Shown here: one piece after another, positions 31,227-42,600 of the stretch
Position numbering within the stretch: position 1 is the stretch's first letter
Layout: each line of letters begins with the position of its first letter
Assembly: GCA_951394045.1 (NCBI GenBank)
Contig: OX595989.1
Location: 2,170,001-2,234,000, forward strand
From: Nitzschia sp. DOCU1
Taxonomy: Eukaryota; Bacillariophyta; Bacillariophyceae; Bacillariales; Bacillariaceae
DNA: 64,000 nt
Direction: 5' to 3'
The notes under the pieces: model-generated
Database searches by the model: none
Seen by the model: the letters and a program-made list of their open reading frames with translations, nothing else
What the model was told of the DNA's origin: nothing
Position numbers and translations under genes: made by a program

Positions 31227-32213
31227 GGTCAATCGCTCAAGGAAGATCCGTTGTTGTTGAAACAAACAACTATTTCCTCAACCATCTCTCATTGTAATGC
31301 TTGGTTGTCGATCCATTCTCGTTTTGGGGGCAAGCGCTCCTTTTTGCGGGCGTTCTTTTTGGTTCGCGACTGACTCGAATCCCCCCACGACCGAGGCTAC
31401 CCAAAACATCCTCGTATGTACTTGTGAACGTATGATCTGTGGATACAAAGAGCTTGGTTTTGCGACATTTTCGGTAGGTTCCATCCCCTCTAAAGAATCG
31501 AAGACATGTTTTACGATCCGTATTATGGAAGGATAACTCAAGTGTTGCTTTGACCTTTAATTAGCCGGAACGAAAAATCCCTTTTGATTATGCCACTTCA
31601 AACACAGTTCCCCAATGTAAAGAATAAGCCCCAAGTTTCGGGATGCGTTGCAGTCGTATCATAATGGCCCATCCAGCAGTGTGGTGGCGCATGGCATGCA
31701 AGCCAAGATCTCATCCGATATCGCGCCGGCACCGTCTTGCTTGGCAGCTGGTTTCGTTCCATGGATTGCTTCGCAAGGGCACTCACACTCACTCAACTAC
31801 CGGTATAGAGGATGGGATTGATTCGATTGTCTACTAGCTCTAGAGAGCTCACTTTGTTTTGTGACAATACTTTCTCAACCTAAAGTGACCCTTCGCTTCG
31901 AATTTATAGAGGTTTCGCTTGAGTGGAGAGCTCTAGGAGCGTGAGCCGTACGTAGCGAAGAGTAGCCCGCTGAACCGGTGGAAGGTTTGCTGGACTACCA
32001 CGCTAGGATGGCGATGGAAGGAACCAGCTGGATAGATAGACTAGGTATTAGCTAGGTCGCTGTTTTGCTTGTAGTAGCTAGATTTGAGAGACCATGATCG
32101 TATTAGGAAGCTCTATTATACATGCTTCTATGCAACTGTTCTGCGATGAATATGATGTATATTCCCAAAAACGAACGAGTAGCGGAGCAGAGAGCGTTTG
32201 TACACTGCGGGAG
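31227..32213. other. Intergenic, about 1 kb
   Basis: Upstream of MMS19 and downstream of the 503-residue-frame gene. Only short open frames (for example 31297-31536) without protein character. No tRNA-like or repeat structure recognised. Confidence 0.4.
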
Positions 32214-33431
32214 TTACCGAATAGCGGAAATACATCGTTCGGCTTGCTCCTGAAGGCCACAATGTCTCTCTTCTCCGATCTTTCGTGCATTCTCGAAAGC
32301 GTCGTTTAGTTCCGATGTATCGTGATCGCCTCGAATGAAGTACTCCATACATCGGGCGGCCACCAAAGCCGCGTTCGGGCAGTCCTTTGCCTCGTTCAAG
32401 TCCGCAAGGAGGACCGGGCGCAACTGCGCTCGGATAAAGTCAGGGATGATGCTGGAGGCTCTCATGGCGTTCGCGAGAATGCCAAGAGCCATGACGCGGA
32501 GTCCTGCATACTCCTCATCGGACTTTCGGTTGATAATGTAGCCAAACACCTTTTGTCCTACAACACTCGTGGGCTTGAGGAGGGCACCAGACACCTTTCG
32601 CGCTGTGGTGAGGGACATCTTCTCGGGATCGACAAGTGATGAGAGCGTTGATAGTCCCAGATACTGAGCATCAAAGCCGGGAAGGCCGAGCATTTTCTCC
32701 ACCATGACTAGCGATGATGAGCCCGTTGGAGGAGGCGGAGCGTTGAAATCATCATCGTCTTCATCATCGGAGACCTCCGGAAGCGCGTTCTGTCTGATCG
32801 GAGGAGGAGCGGGTCTCTTCCCTTGTGCGGCATCAAGAATTGCCTGCGTATCGCTGTGGAAGTGGATAGAGAAGCCGAATCGCCGTTGGACTTCAACGAT
32901 GATCCCATGACTGTATTGACCCCGCCCCTTGTATAGCCGAATTCTGAAATCTACCGCGTCTGTTGTTACACACTTCACTTTCGCCTTATCGTCTTCATAC
33001 GTAGCTTGAATCGATCGTTCCCGCAGCAGATCACTGATTCGTGCTGCCACCATGGGAGGCGTGGCATTAGGCACGAACACGGCTGTTCGCTCTAGCGGAT
33101 GGAACTCCGGCAGGGTGGGTGCCACTGAAAGCTTCCAGATGTATTTCGACTGGCTCATTGAAGGCAGCGCCTGTGTTTTCACAGGTGCAGTGCTAATGGA
33201 AGCACCGAACTGTGTGGGCATTGTCATCGCCGGTGAAAACGACATGGGCATGGACCCTAGCGAAGGTGCCACCATGGCCGGAGCAGCCCCTCTTCCACCG
33301 ATTCTTCGCGTTGTCTCCTCTACGTGCTCGTCCATATTCTTCTTAGGATTCGCAGGCATGGGAACGCCGTATCCTCCGTAGTAGGACGGAGGCATTTTGG
33401 CTTTGTCTTCTTCACTATTGTTGTCGCTCAT
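32214..33431 (-). CDS. Unknown acidic/Pro-rich protein with KA1-like and ARM-like parts
   Basis: Single exon, 405 aa from the ATG at 33431 (MSDNNSEEDKAKMPPSYYGG); the frame is open further upstream but reads as leader. A Met/Pro-rich disordered N-terminus (~1-95) is followed by a compact alpha/beta block (~100-205). In it RISDLLRERSIQATYEDDKAKVKC and DFRIRLYKGRGQYSHGIIVEVQRRFG resemble a kinase-associated KA1-type fold. An acidic/Pro-rich linker (DDEDDDDFNAPPPP) leads to a helical C-terminus (~250-405) with repeat-like helices. No kinase domain is present. Function unknown; the KA1 comparison is by pattern only. A CCCCACGTGGG palindrome lies 193 bp upstream of the ATG. Confidence 0.65.
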   Translation of the reverse strand: MSDNNSEEDKAKMPPSYYGGYGVPMPANPKKNMDEHVEETTRRIGGRGAAPAMVAPSLGSMPMSFSPAMTMPTQFGASISTAPVKTQALPSMSQSKYIWKLSVAPTLPEFHPLERTAVFVPNATPPMVAARISDLLRERSIQATYEDDKAKVKCVTTDAVDFRIRLYKGRGQYSHGIIVEVQRRFGFSIHFHSDTQAILDAAQGKRPAPPPIRQNALPEVSDDEDDDDFNAPPPPTGSSSLVMVEKMLGLPGFDAQYLGLSTLSSLVDPEKMSLTTARKVSGALLKPTSVVGQKVFGYIINRKSDEEYAGLRVMALGILANAMRASSIIPDFIRAQLRPVLLADLNEAKDCPNAALVAARCMEYFIRGDHDTSELNDAFENARKIGEERHCGLQEQAERCISAIR

Positions 33432-34652
33432 GGTGAGATATTGTTTTGCTGCAAAATTGCGTGATGAATGAGCACTCCCGAAGCACGCCGTTTTTGCCTC
33501 GCTATGGTCTTGCTCCACTTCGCAGGTAAACATAGCGCCGGGCGCTGCTGGGGAATTCCAAAAAGTGGCGCTCTTCTGCCCGGTTATTTTTTTAGTTGCG
33601 TGATGATTGCGCGGTTTGTCTTTCCCCACGTGGGCCACGGAGATTTTAACGTAAATCCAAGTACTGATCTGGGTTTGACGCGAACGCGGAGTGAGGCAAT
33701 TATTTATCGTCCATTTGTTGATCAAAAGGAACAGAGAAACTGTGAATGGTATAATTGGGATGATTCTCCGTCGGATGTTGACTTCAAGAAGAGCATCTGC
33801 AACTTAATTCGTCCCTTCTGCGACACTCCGGCAGACCATTACGACGATACACGTAGGTGCAGGTCGAAGAGTTTACCAAGGTTCTGTAAATAAAGAGAGA
33901 TATTTGGAAGATCCGAATTTCATGATCACAAACTAATTTTCTACTTAGAGGAGCATCCGAATCAAATGGATTCCCTTCGTCGGGTACCACAGTTTCGTCA
34001 TCTCTTTTCCGTGCACTCCCAGTACAAAATGTACGAAGGAAGCGAGAGGACACTTTCACACGCCAGCACCGCGTTTGCCTCGAAGAAATTCGGCTTGTCA
34101 TACTCTCGTCCTTCTAAACCGTCAAGGTACGAATTTAGCTAAGGATGGTAACTACAGACCTACTGTGAACTACAGTACATTGGGCGCAAACCGAGGCGGA
34201 GCGTGTTGTAATCCTACTCTAGTATAGGAACGTCACAATCAATGAGTTACATAGTAGAGGAACGTCACATACGAAATTGGTTAGAGTGATACCTGGTAAG
34301 CTGCCACAATAGGAATGAAATCGACGGTTCATTAGCGCAAACAAGAAGCAGTGCAAGCTCTGGCATGTTAGTTTCCCAGAGGCGGAGTCGTGAATGTTGG
34401 TTCTGTCGATGCCAGCAGAGCAACACCGGACCTTGCGCCATTGCCCCTCCTGGCACTGCGCTGCAATTACTTAACCTAGTACGAGTAGTATGTCATCAAT
34501 ATTCGTCCCTAGTATTAGTAAAACTGCCGAATAAACTGGCATCATCATTGCCCTTGTATGCAGAGGGACATCATCCATTTGATTCCCACTATTGTTGAGT
34601 CCAGCTCGTATATACTTCGTTTGCGGCTAACACCAACTCCCGCCACAGATAT
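33432..34652. other. Intergenic, 1.2 kb
   Basis: Holds the 33624-33634 CACGTG palindrome near the left gene. Two copies of AGGAACGTCACA lie near 34226-34237 and 34258-34269, each with an ACGTCA half-site. The rest shows no gene; short open frames overlap on both strands without family resemblance. Confidence 0.4.
33624..33634. promoter_or_regulatory. CACGTG palindrome upstream of 33431 gene
   Basis: CCCCACGTGGG, 193 bp before the start codon. It shares the core and the flanking CCC with the boxes at 18801 and 24486. Likely target of a bHLH/bZIP factor, by general knowledge of such boxes. Confidence 0.4.
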
Positions 34653-36026
34653 TTACCCTGCCAGCTCGGCCGCATGTTCTTTGCGACCAGTCTCCTCGCG
34701 AGAAACTCGCTCGTCTGGATTCCCTTCCTCTGGCGACGGTTGATCCACCTCCATGGCGACACTTCGAGGGTTCAACTGCGATTCCACTTGCCCCGTTTGA
34801 ATTTGGGTACCAGGAACGGGTTCTACCTCTCGCAAAATCTCTAGCAGCTGATTCTTGGTCTTTTCCAGGTACTCTGGAGAGTTGAGATTCTCCATGTTGC
34901 TCACGGGCAAATGGAGACGGTAGTCCGGTCCAAAGTATTCAAAATAGTCATTGAAAGGAAGCTCATCCTTGACTTGCTCTCCAGTCAGAATGGAAGTCTC
35001 GTACGTCCAACATCGGGGTACGTTGCGTAGAGTGTAACCGCCTCCGCCCAGCACCAACATTGGAACACCAAAGCTTCGGACAAACTCAACGCAGTCAGCA
35101 TGACCATCAATCGAGAGGTTGAAGCATCCCAAGCGATCACCTGACAAACTGTCTGCCCCGCATTGCAGAACTACTGCTCCTGGAGCAAACATCTCCATGA
35201 TCTTGCCTACCACTGGACGGAAAATGTTCTTGTATGCCTTATCATCCATGCCATCGTTCAATGGAAAGTTGATGGCATAGTTCTTTCCATCCGCATATCC
35301 ACTATCATGGACATCCCCCGTTCCGGGAAAATATTCTCCAAACTTGTGAAAGGAGCAGGTCATGACGCGGTTGGTGGAGTAAAAGGCCTCTTCAACACCA
35401 TCTCCGTGGTGGATATCAATATCAATGTAGAGGACACGCTCGTGCTTCTTGAGCAGCTCCAAAATGGCCAGAACACAGTCATTGACGTAACAGAATCCCG
35501 ATGCTTCCGCTTTCTTAGCGTGGTGCAATCCTCCGGCCCAGTTGATGACAATGTCCACCGCACTGTCGTTCAGACGGGCCGCACCACCGATCGAGCCCGA
35601 CGTGTAAAGCTGACAAAACTCAAAGAGGCCGTCAAATACGGGGCAATCCTCACCGACGTTGAATCTCTGAAGTTGTCGCATGTATTCCTGCATGTTATCC
35701 GGGGTAATCACCTTGAGAAAGTTAATGTAGTCGTCGCTGTGGAATCGGGTCATGGCCGAGGGTGACACCAGGCGAGGGCGAAAGACTTCCATTTTTCGGT
35801 ACAGCCCATAGTTTACCACCAAGTTGTGAGTCATTCGGACTCGATGGGGTTTCATGGGGTGACCTTTTACGAGACGGGGGAAACGGAAACGAAGTTAGCA
35901 TAGAGCACCACGGTGCTGCGTCGGATGCCAATGATGCCCCCGCGAGACTTAATACTTACCTTGTCCATAGTGATAGTTGCCGACTTCCGCATCATAAAAG
36001 TACGAGACACGCCTGGTATCCGCCAT
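34653..36026 (-). CDS. RPD3: Class I histone deacetylase (RPD3/HDAC1 type)
   Basis: Two exons: 36026-35960 and 35863-34653 with a 96-bp intron (GTAAGTATT...TAAAAG); 425 aa, a normal length for class I. It removes acetyl groups from histone lysines with a zinc-water centre. The first exon supplies [20 protein letters not shown], typical of the family start, and the intron falls in the GHPMKPHR loop. Visible signatures are [20 protein letters not shown], the zinc-binding [44 protein letters not shown], and [14 protein letters not shown]. The C-terminal tail is acidic and charged (after ~375), as in RPD3 homologues. The nucleus is the expected location. Confidence 0.95.
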
Positions 36027-36775
36027 TTTGAGAGGTGTAGCTTACGACGGACCTAATAACGGATCAGTGGGCAAGTCCCTTTTTAACTGTAATGAATGAT
36101 GAGGGGCCTGACAACAACACGATCCTGCGGTTTCGGCAGGTGGCAGCATCCGAGAGCCGATCGCAGCGTCGCCATTTTCGTACAGTTTGCAGTGGGGGTG
36201 CGTCGGCGGTCGGTCGGTTGGAATTTTGCGCGCAAGCGTACCAACCAATGTTTGTTGCTATTTAGATAGAAGGGGTAGGGATACATTATCAGAAAAAGAA
36301 GGTTTTGGTCGATGTAATCGAAATTGTTTGGGCCGGAAAGATACCCCGCGTTTGATCGTAACTGTGTTTCGACAACGACTAGGATATCAACGATAGGTAC
36401 TAATTCCGCAAGGACTTCAAGTACGCCAGTCGTCGACGCAGATCTCTGTCTATTGTACCAAGACTCTTCTTAGAAAGAACCAGGGAGAAAACGAAGAAAA
36501 ACCAAGCAAGAGAGCAACTAAGAACAACAAAGAAAGGTACTATGATACTATGAGCTGCTGGGCGCTGCTAGTAGTAATGGCGTAGTGAACCATCATAGTA
36601 GACGGCACCATAGACTGGACAAGCAGGATGAGTCATTTGTCGTCGTCAACACTTCACTTTGCGCCAGTGATCGTAGCTTCAATTGTGATTGAGAGGGTGT
36701 CTACTGGGACGATACTCTCTCAATCCTTCACCACTTACATGGTACTCATACAGGTGGCGAATTCGGCTGTGTGAG

Positions 36776-36808
36776 CTTCTTCTTCTTCTTCTTCTTCTTC
36801 TTCTTCTT
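36776..36808 (+). repeat. (CTT)11 microsatellite
   Basis: Eleven perfect CTT units. It lies in noncoding sequence about 750 bp upstream of the HDAC start codon. Confidence 0.95.
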
Positions 36809-37021
36809 GCGCGCCGCTGTTTCAACAGTGGTACGTGAGGGAACTGATCTCTGGTGTCACTCAACTACTGTTTGTAAGGTCCTGGTTCTAGAAGTGGTGA
36901 TATTCGCCTTCACTGTCTATGCACACAACCGCTACAATAATATTCGGTAGGTAGTCAATCAATACCACAGTTGATTTTGTTGTAGCATTAGACAAGAGCT
37001 TGCCGTCCTTCTTCTTTTGAC

Positions 37022-37039
37022 GGGGGCGGTGCCGCCCCC
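37022..37039. repeat. GC-rich hairpin
   Basis: GGGGGCGG and CCGCCCCC are perfect complements around a two-base loop. The flanks (CTTCTTCTTTTGA on the left, CAAGAACAAGAA on the right) can extend the stem imperfectly. Role unknown. Confidence 0.7.
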
Positions 37040-37479
37040 ACAAGAACAAGAAAATAATTGCATCATGTTCGGTCTTTGTTCTTCTCTGACGAGGCTGCCC
37101 TAGCTACCGCCTAATTCCGAGCTAAAAGTCTTCGGACGAGAACGAATTCCATGTTTTGGGACGAGATTCTTTCTCACTCTACTAGACAGACAATGGAAGG
37201 GTCCATAGCAGGCGCCAAAGAAAATATCGGTTAGCGGATCTTTACCCGCGCGACTGATTCCAGACGATTCATCTGAATTCAGTTGCTACTTGCAACAAGT
37301 TGTACCTCTAGAGCCATTGAATTTTAATAAATTTCACCATTAATGAATACACAAATAACATTTGTATCTAATTGCTTTCGGCATAAAAAGGCCGCATTCG
37401 TGTAGAGGGGAAGCCGCCCAGATAGCTTTTCCTGAGGCGAAAAGTGGAAAAATTTTGCGCACATCATTAAAAAAAATGG

Positions 37480-38445
37480 CTCCATCGGAAGAAGACAATG
37501 GCATTGCGGCCATTGTTTCGGCCCTTTTCAAGGATGCTCCACCCATCTGGCAACATCAGGGTGCAGTAACAATCAACCAGATGGGGGTTACATGTTGTCT
37601 GGCTTGTTTGGCTTGCGTTTGAGGGATGAAAATCCGAGGAAAGTGCCAAATGGTGATGCTTTCCCCAACATTGCTCTTTCTGCTGGAAAGTTGGCGGTAA
37701 TTCAGAAAAAAGGGACCAATTGATGGGCTCTTTTCGACCCAATGGTTTATGAGAGCAGCATGGGACTTCAGGGGATGAAGAAAGGTGGCAGGAAGAATGC
37801 TGGCAGCTTTTCAGCCAAGCAAATGCTGGCCATGATGAACTTGGCGCCTTTCAACGACTGTCTCCATGGTTCATAACATGGATCCCGCCCCTGAAACTAT
37901 CCCAAAACCATCAGGAACATTCAAGGAAGTAACTGGGAGCTGGGCCATGTCATTATTTGCGTTAGAAAGGTCAGAATGTTGGGCTACACCTCGCTCAATG
38001 GCCTGAATTTTAAACAACAATCCGCCTTTTTGAGCTGTTCTTCATGACATATGATGTCAAAAGCATCATATTGCCCTTGGCCAACAAACTAAATCAATTG
38101 GGGAAGGCGTTTCATGTGATGGGGCTGGTGTTGAATTGGATTATAGCTTTTATATCTACAATCCAAGGACCCAGGCCAAGTGCTTTTTGCGACTGGATTT
38201 CTAGATTGCATGGAGCCCCCTGCTGGTTAGAAGGGCTGATGTCTAGATCAAGGCTTGAGGCTGTTTTATTTGAATTAGACTACACAACAATCAATCAACA
38301 TTCAGAGGATTGGGTGGCTGAAGGGTGGCCATTCTGCGTTTTCACATGCCGCAGTGCCAGCACCCAAATGTACATCATGGTTAAGAATGTAGTCGATATC
38401 CTTTGCAATCCAATTGAGACACTTGAATTTGATGCAACCAGTTGA
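37480..38445 (+). pseudogene. Possible coding relic, unidentified
   Basis: Frame-switching peptide-like stretches (MAPSEEDNGIAAIVSAL from 37476; DENPRKVPNGDAFPNIAL near 37625; an open frame of 133 codons at 38044-38445). They suggest an old coding or transposon fragment. I recognise no family, and a chance origin is possible. Confidence 0.25.
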
Positions 38446-38989
38446 AGACATGATCAACAATCCATATTTGAATGAAGAGAAAGATGTAAAAGATGGTCAA
38501 TAGAAGTGTAAATCCTGCTCAAGGCGCCCACCAACATCCCCAAAAAATGCACATTTCAAGGCGCGCAGCTGGTCAAAACTGGGGGTCGTTATGCCCGGAG
38601 GAAGCATTGTAGGCATCCACCAAGAGTCAGGACCTATTGTAGTTACACCCCTGGAACCATTAGTTGTGTTGTTGTTGTTGGAAGACCCTTTGTCAAAGTG
38701 GAAATGCAAAACAAAGATGGGAACTGATTTCAGTCGCCATGGTTTTTCGTCTCGAGCGCAGGCTTTGTGCCCTCCTAGCTACCGTAATATCAGAAATTGA
38801 ATATACGGACCCATATATCAAAATATTCGTCTACACGAGTAGATTCAGGATATGCTTATATCTATTTCCTGTCTTTTATATTTCGAGATTGGCAGTTCCC
38901 CGATCAGAGACTGAATTCAGTCGATGCGCGAGGTGAGCGTGCATTAGCCATCCCCCAGTCTAAAAAAGCGAGGCTTGCTGACCTATTCG

Positions 38990-38993
38990 ACTC
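38990..38993 (+). repeat. Target-site duplication, left (ACTC)
   Basis: ACTC directly before the left inverted repeat; the same four bases follow the right end at 43102-43105. Confidence 0.65.
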
Positions 38994-39041
38994 CTATGGT
39001 CCGCACTAACCATATCGCCATCCTAACATTTCTTTAAATAC
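38994..39041 (+). repeat. Left terminal inverted repeat
   Basis: 48 bases; the first 23 are exactly complementary to the right end, beginning CTATGGTCCGCAC. Internal positions 24-48 are partly conserved (CATCCT and TAAATAC shared). Confidence 0.88.
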
Positions 39042-39103
39042 GTGGTCAAATAAATATATAATATTTATTTAGCCAAAAATATTGACTTCTTCGACTTGCA
39101 AAA

Positions 39104-39622
39104 ATGGCACTCCCGTCGTCCGGTCCATCATGCGATCAAATCTGAAAATGCCGCCAAGGATCGCGCGGGATCGAAATGAGAAGATCATTGCAACACTCAA
39201 GCGAGGCAATGAATGTCGGCATTGCATCATCAAAAAGGCTTGGCGTAGTGACCTTTTTTGAAGATAGCTTCAAAACACTATTGACAACACTCCTGCAAAA
39301 AAGGTCTCTACGCCAAAACGTATTGACGATGGTATCACCATCCAAAGTGCTGGCCGACGTCGTCGAGATCGTAAAAAATGATGGCAACATTGTCTCTCTT
39401 GACCAATGGGCTCCAGATGAGGCATTTGTTCGAGCACTTCGAGACTACGATGAAGAGTACAAATTATTTGATGCTCGCAAATTTAACATTGCCCTCTCAA
39501 GAGCTTTACCGGGAGGTGTTGTTGAACGCCAAACTATTCTTGACGGCAATGGTGTGACGACTGGAATTGCCATGCTCTATGCTAAAAAGAAGATTGCAGT
39601 AGTCAAGAGTGATCCCAAATAA
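39104..39622 (+). pseudogene. 5' part of transposase gene, with in-frame stops
   Basis: Same reading frame as the large transposase frame that follows. An ATG at 39104 is soon followed by a TGA (39143-39145). A second ATG at 39176 opens a 148-codon stretch (ADVVEIVKNDGNIVSLDQW; FNIALSRALPGGVVERQ) that ends in TAA at 39620-39622; beyond it the frame is open straight through to 42844. In another frame, 39148 onwards reads MPPRIARDRNEKIIATLKRG, which looks more protein-like and suggests an additional frameshift near 39200. The simplest reading is one original gene with a frameshift and at least one nonsense mutation. An intron removing the stop was looked for, but no good donor/acceptor pair was found. 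Confidence 0.6.
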
Positions 39623-42600
39623 AAGCCTGTTTACTTCTACAAGTTCACTAAAGCTAAAGACTATGAGACATGTCTTCTAGAGACGTCTCGAGAGTTCTTC
39701 CAAGAAGTATGGAATTCAGCCTTGCAGCCCAGACAGCGGGCACTGAAGCGACGTTCCGAACAAATCTCCCAGTCAACAGTAGATCGAAGAAGCCGCCTTG
39801 AAGATACTTCTTTGTCGGAAGAAATATATATAACCTCCAATTCAGTCCACCAAGATCAACAGCCAAAAGTCTTGATTACACCATCAGAAAAGAAACAACG
39901 AACAATCGGACCGCCGAAGGACTTCGAAGAAGCATTTCAAATGCTTCAAGACGCCTGGACAGACAAATATGGCCTCCCCTTTCCAGTTGAGCATATACAA
40001 GTCTATCCAACAAACAAGAAAAAAGAACCGCAAGGTACCAGTCTGTTGGCTGCGCTTGCAGCAGCGCGACGCACCAACGCCCCTCAAAAAATTGTCGCAT
40101 CGTGTCCACCAACGGCACCACCTACAGCAGACGTCACCAGCAGGTCAACAACTACGTCAAATGCAAAACAGATCTTGCGCAATGTCACTGTTGGAACAAC
40201 ATTTCAATATGTTGTGAGAGGCGTTCCTGAACTGTATGATGTTGTTCTCAAACGTACCTTGAACACAGCCATGAAGTCGCATCGCTGGCTAAGTGCATTT
40301 CAAAACGTTTTGACCAGGAAGCGGAACAAACCCACTGCAGAAGAGAAGATGTTAGTAGCTGGTTTTGCTGCTGCCAGGCCCTACGTCGCCGGCACTCACA
40401 TTGAACACTTATTGGCTATCGGGCGCATTTCTCTTGTATGGGAGGTATCCAGAAAAGCTGGTATTAACTTTCCATGGATGACTGTTGAAAATATTGCAGG
40501 CAGTTCTCCCAAGGAAAGGACGGTTGATTGCTGGGTGACGGATCTAGCGGTAACGCAGGCATTGCTCTTTCGAGATAAAGCAGTTGGAAAGGCAGTATTC
40601 GTGCAATCGGACGGGGGGAACCACGGTCAAGAGGTTCGGCTTGCCATGATATGGGATCATGAAGACACTACAAAGTCGCCCGATGGTTCCACATATCAGT
40701 ATCTCTTGGATACTACCTACACGGGCAAAAACGCAACGCAAGTAACCAAAGGGATGAAAATGTCGTTAGAGGCGCATGGAATACAACTGGTCTATGGTGG
40801 GACATTTGACTCTAGAGCAGGGACCCCAGAGTCAAATGCCGACGAATTCCGAAGGCAACACTTACTTTCTGTCCGCGGTAAATTTGGCTCCTGTGGTTTG
40901 CATGATGTCCAATCAACCATCAGGCTACCAATGGAACATTATATGGGCGTCGGCGGCTTGGATAATCGAAATGCGGTGCAATTGCTACACACGGTCTTTG
41001 CAATGTACGAAATCATTTCTTCGCGACGCGAGAAATTGGTCAAACGCCTGTGGGAAAGCTTGAACCCAGATACTCCGATGGAAAAGCCGCCACCAGAACT
41101 CCTCAAGTCACTGCAGGAACCACTAATCACACGGTGGTGGACGATACCAAAGTTGTCGTGTTTTGTTCAACGCAATACCGACTTCATTACAAATATGGCA
41201 ATCGCAATACACCAAGAAGCCCAAACAAACTCCAAGGAGCACACCATTGCCTCCAATGTCATTTCTCTTATCCGCGAGCCGGAGATTATGGCCGACGTAG
41301 CATTCCTTGCAGCCCTCAACGTTCTTTACGTGAATCGCTTTATGCGATTTTATCAGGGCACCGATCCCAATATCGGAACGCCGGGTCATCTTTCGGCGCA
41401 TCGAGTTGTCGTGTATTTCTTGATGATAAAGTGTCTCGCTGATCTCCAACAGAACTTCCTGACACACCCAAGGTTTGCCGATACCGTTAGATACATTGAC
41501 AAGATGAAGCACGAAGCAGACAAGAAGCTGAAAAAGGACTCACTGAAAGCCATGATCTTAAAGATAATTGCACAGGTGCACAAACACAATGCCAGATATC
41601 TGATATCCACGCATTTTGTCAGGGCAATCTTTACAGAACATGCAGTTGCCAGAGTGGTTGCATCAATCCTATTTTATGGCGACTACAATCATCCGCCGCC
41701 TACAGGTCAAGTTTTTTCCAAACTTCACGATTGTGAGATTGATCCAAATGAATTCCATGGGTTTGTCAAGACTTACCTGCCTATTGAAAAACTGGGTGAA
41801 CTCCGTGGCCATCCAGCTGTTGAATACTGGAAGGCAGAGATTGAAGAAATTGCAACCACAGATCTGGATATTTGGGACCGGGCTAACCCTAGGGCCGAGG
41901 CTATTCGCAAAAAGGCACTGCTGGAAGAAATTGGTGCTTCGTCATCAACCCAACACAACAATGAAAGAGCTGTGAAGCTTGGTGCCTTGGCGGCCTCCAC
42001 TGGCAAGACTGACGGAAGAGTATCCATCTATGTCAAAGCTGCGAATGATTTCTCTACGGAGTATCGCCAGCACCAACAAGAGGATGAGAGTGAGGACAGT
42101 GATGAGGACAAGTTGATGGATGAACAACAAGACGACACTGATACCTCTTGTTCTTCCGATGACGACCACGACGACGACGATGATTGTAATGATGATGAAT
42201 CCTCATCTGAAGAAATCAAGCGGAGAGATAGAGGAAACAAAGATGGCAAGCGCAAGTTGTTTGATTTTATAAGAGTTGCCAGAAACAAACACAAGCAAAT
42301 TTCGGCTTACCAAGAGCGGATTGGGAATGATGCATATAACCAAATCCGACTTCAAACGAAACAAGCATTACTGGCCCACGACCAGTCCCTTCGGCAGCAG
42401 GAGGCAGATGCTCGGATTGATGCACTGATCGAGCAATTCAATCCAAATAAAGATCTCTTGGCCAAGGCCAGGAAAACAGGGGTAGATCGTCCACCCAGAG
42501 TTCTCGGGTACTACCCAATCCGTCCCATGGGCTTCAAAGCCCACCAAGAACTGCTGCACCTGGAACTGGACGCACGCGGTGTTAGTTACAATCCTAAGGA

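Larger units (their letters stand above)
36027..38989. other. Gene-poor tract with microsatellite, hairpin and coding relics
   Basis: About 3 kb between the HDAC promoter and the transposon. It holds a CTT microsatellite (36776-36808), a GC-rich hairpin (37022-37039), and stretches at 37480-37860 and 38044-38445 that read like fragments of coding sequence in changing frames. The rest shows nothing clear. Confidence 0.5.

Noticed and set aside
31227..32213. tRNA or structured RNA in the MMS19 upstream spacer
   Set aside because: No A/B box pair or cloverleaf could be read by eye; a covariance-model search would be needed.
36776..36808. CRISPR-like or regulatory repeat
   Set aside because: It is a simple CTT microsatellite without spacers.
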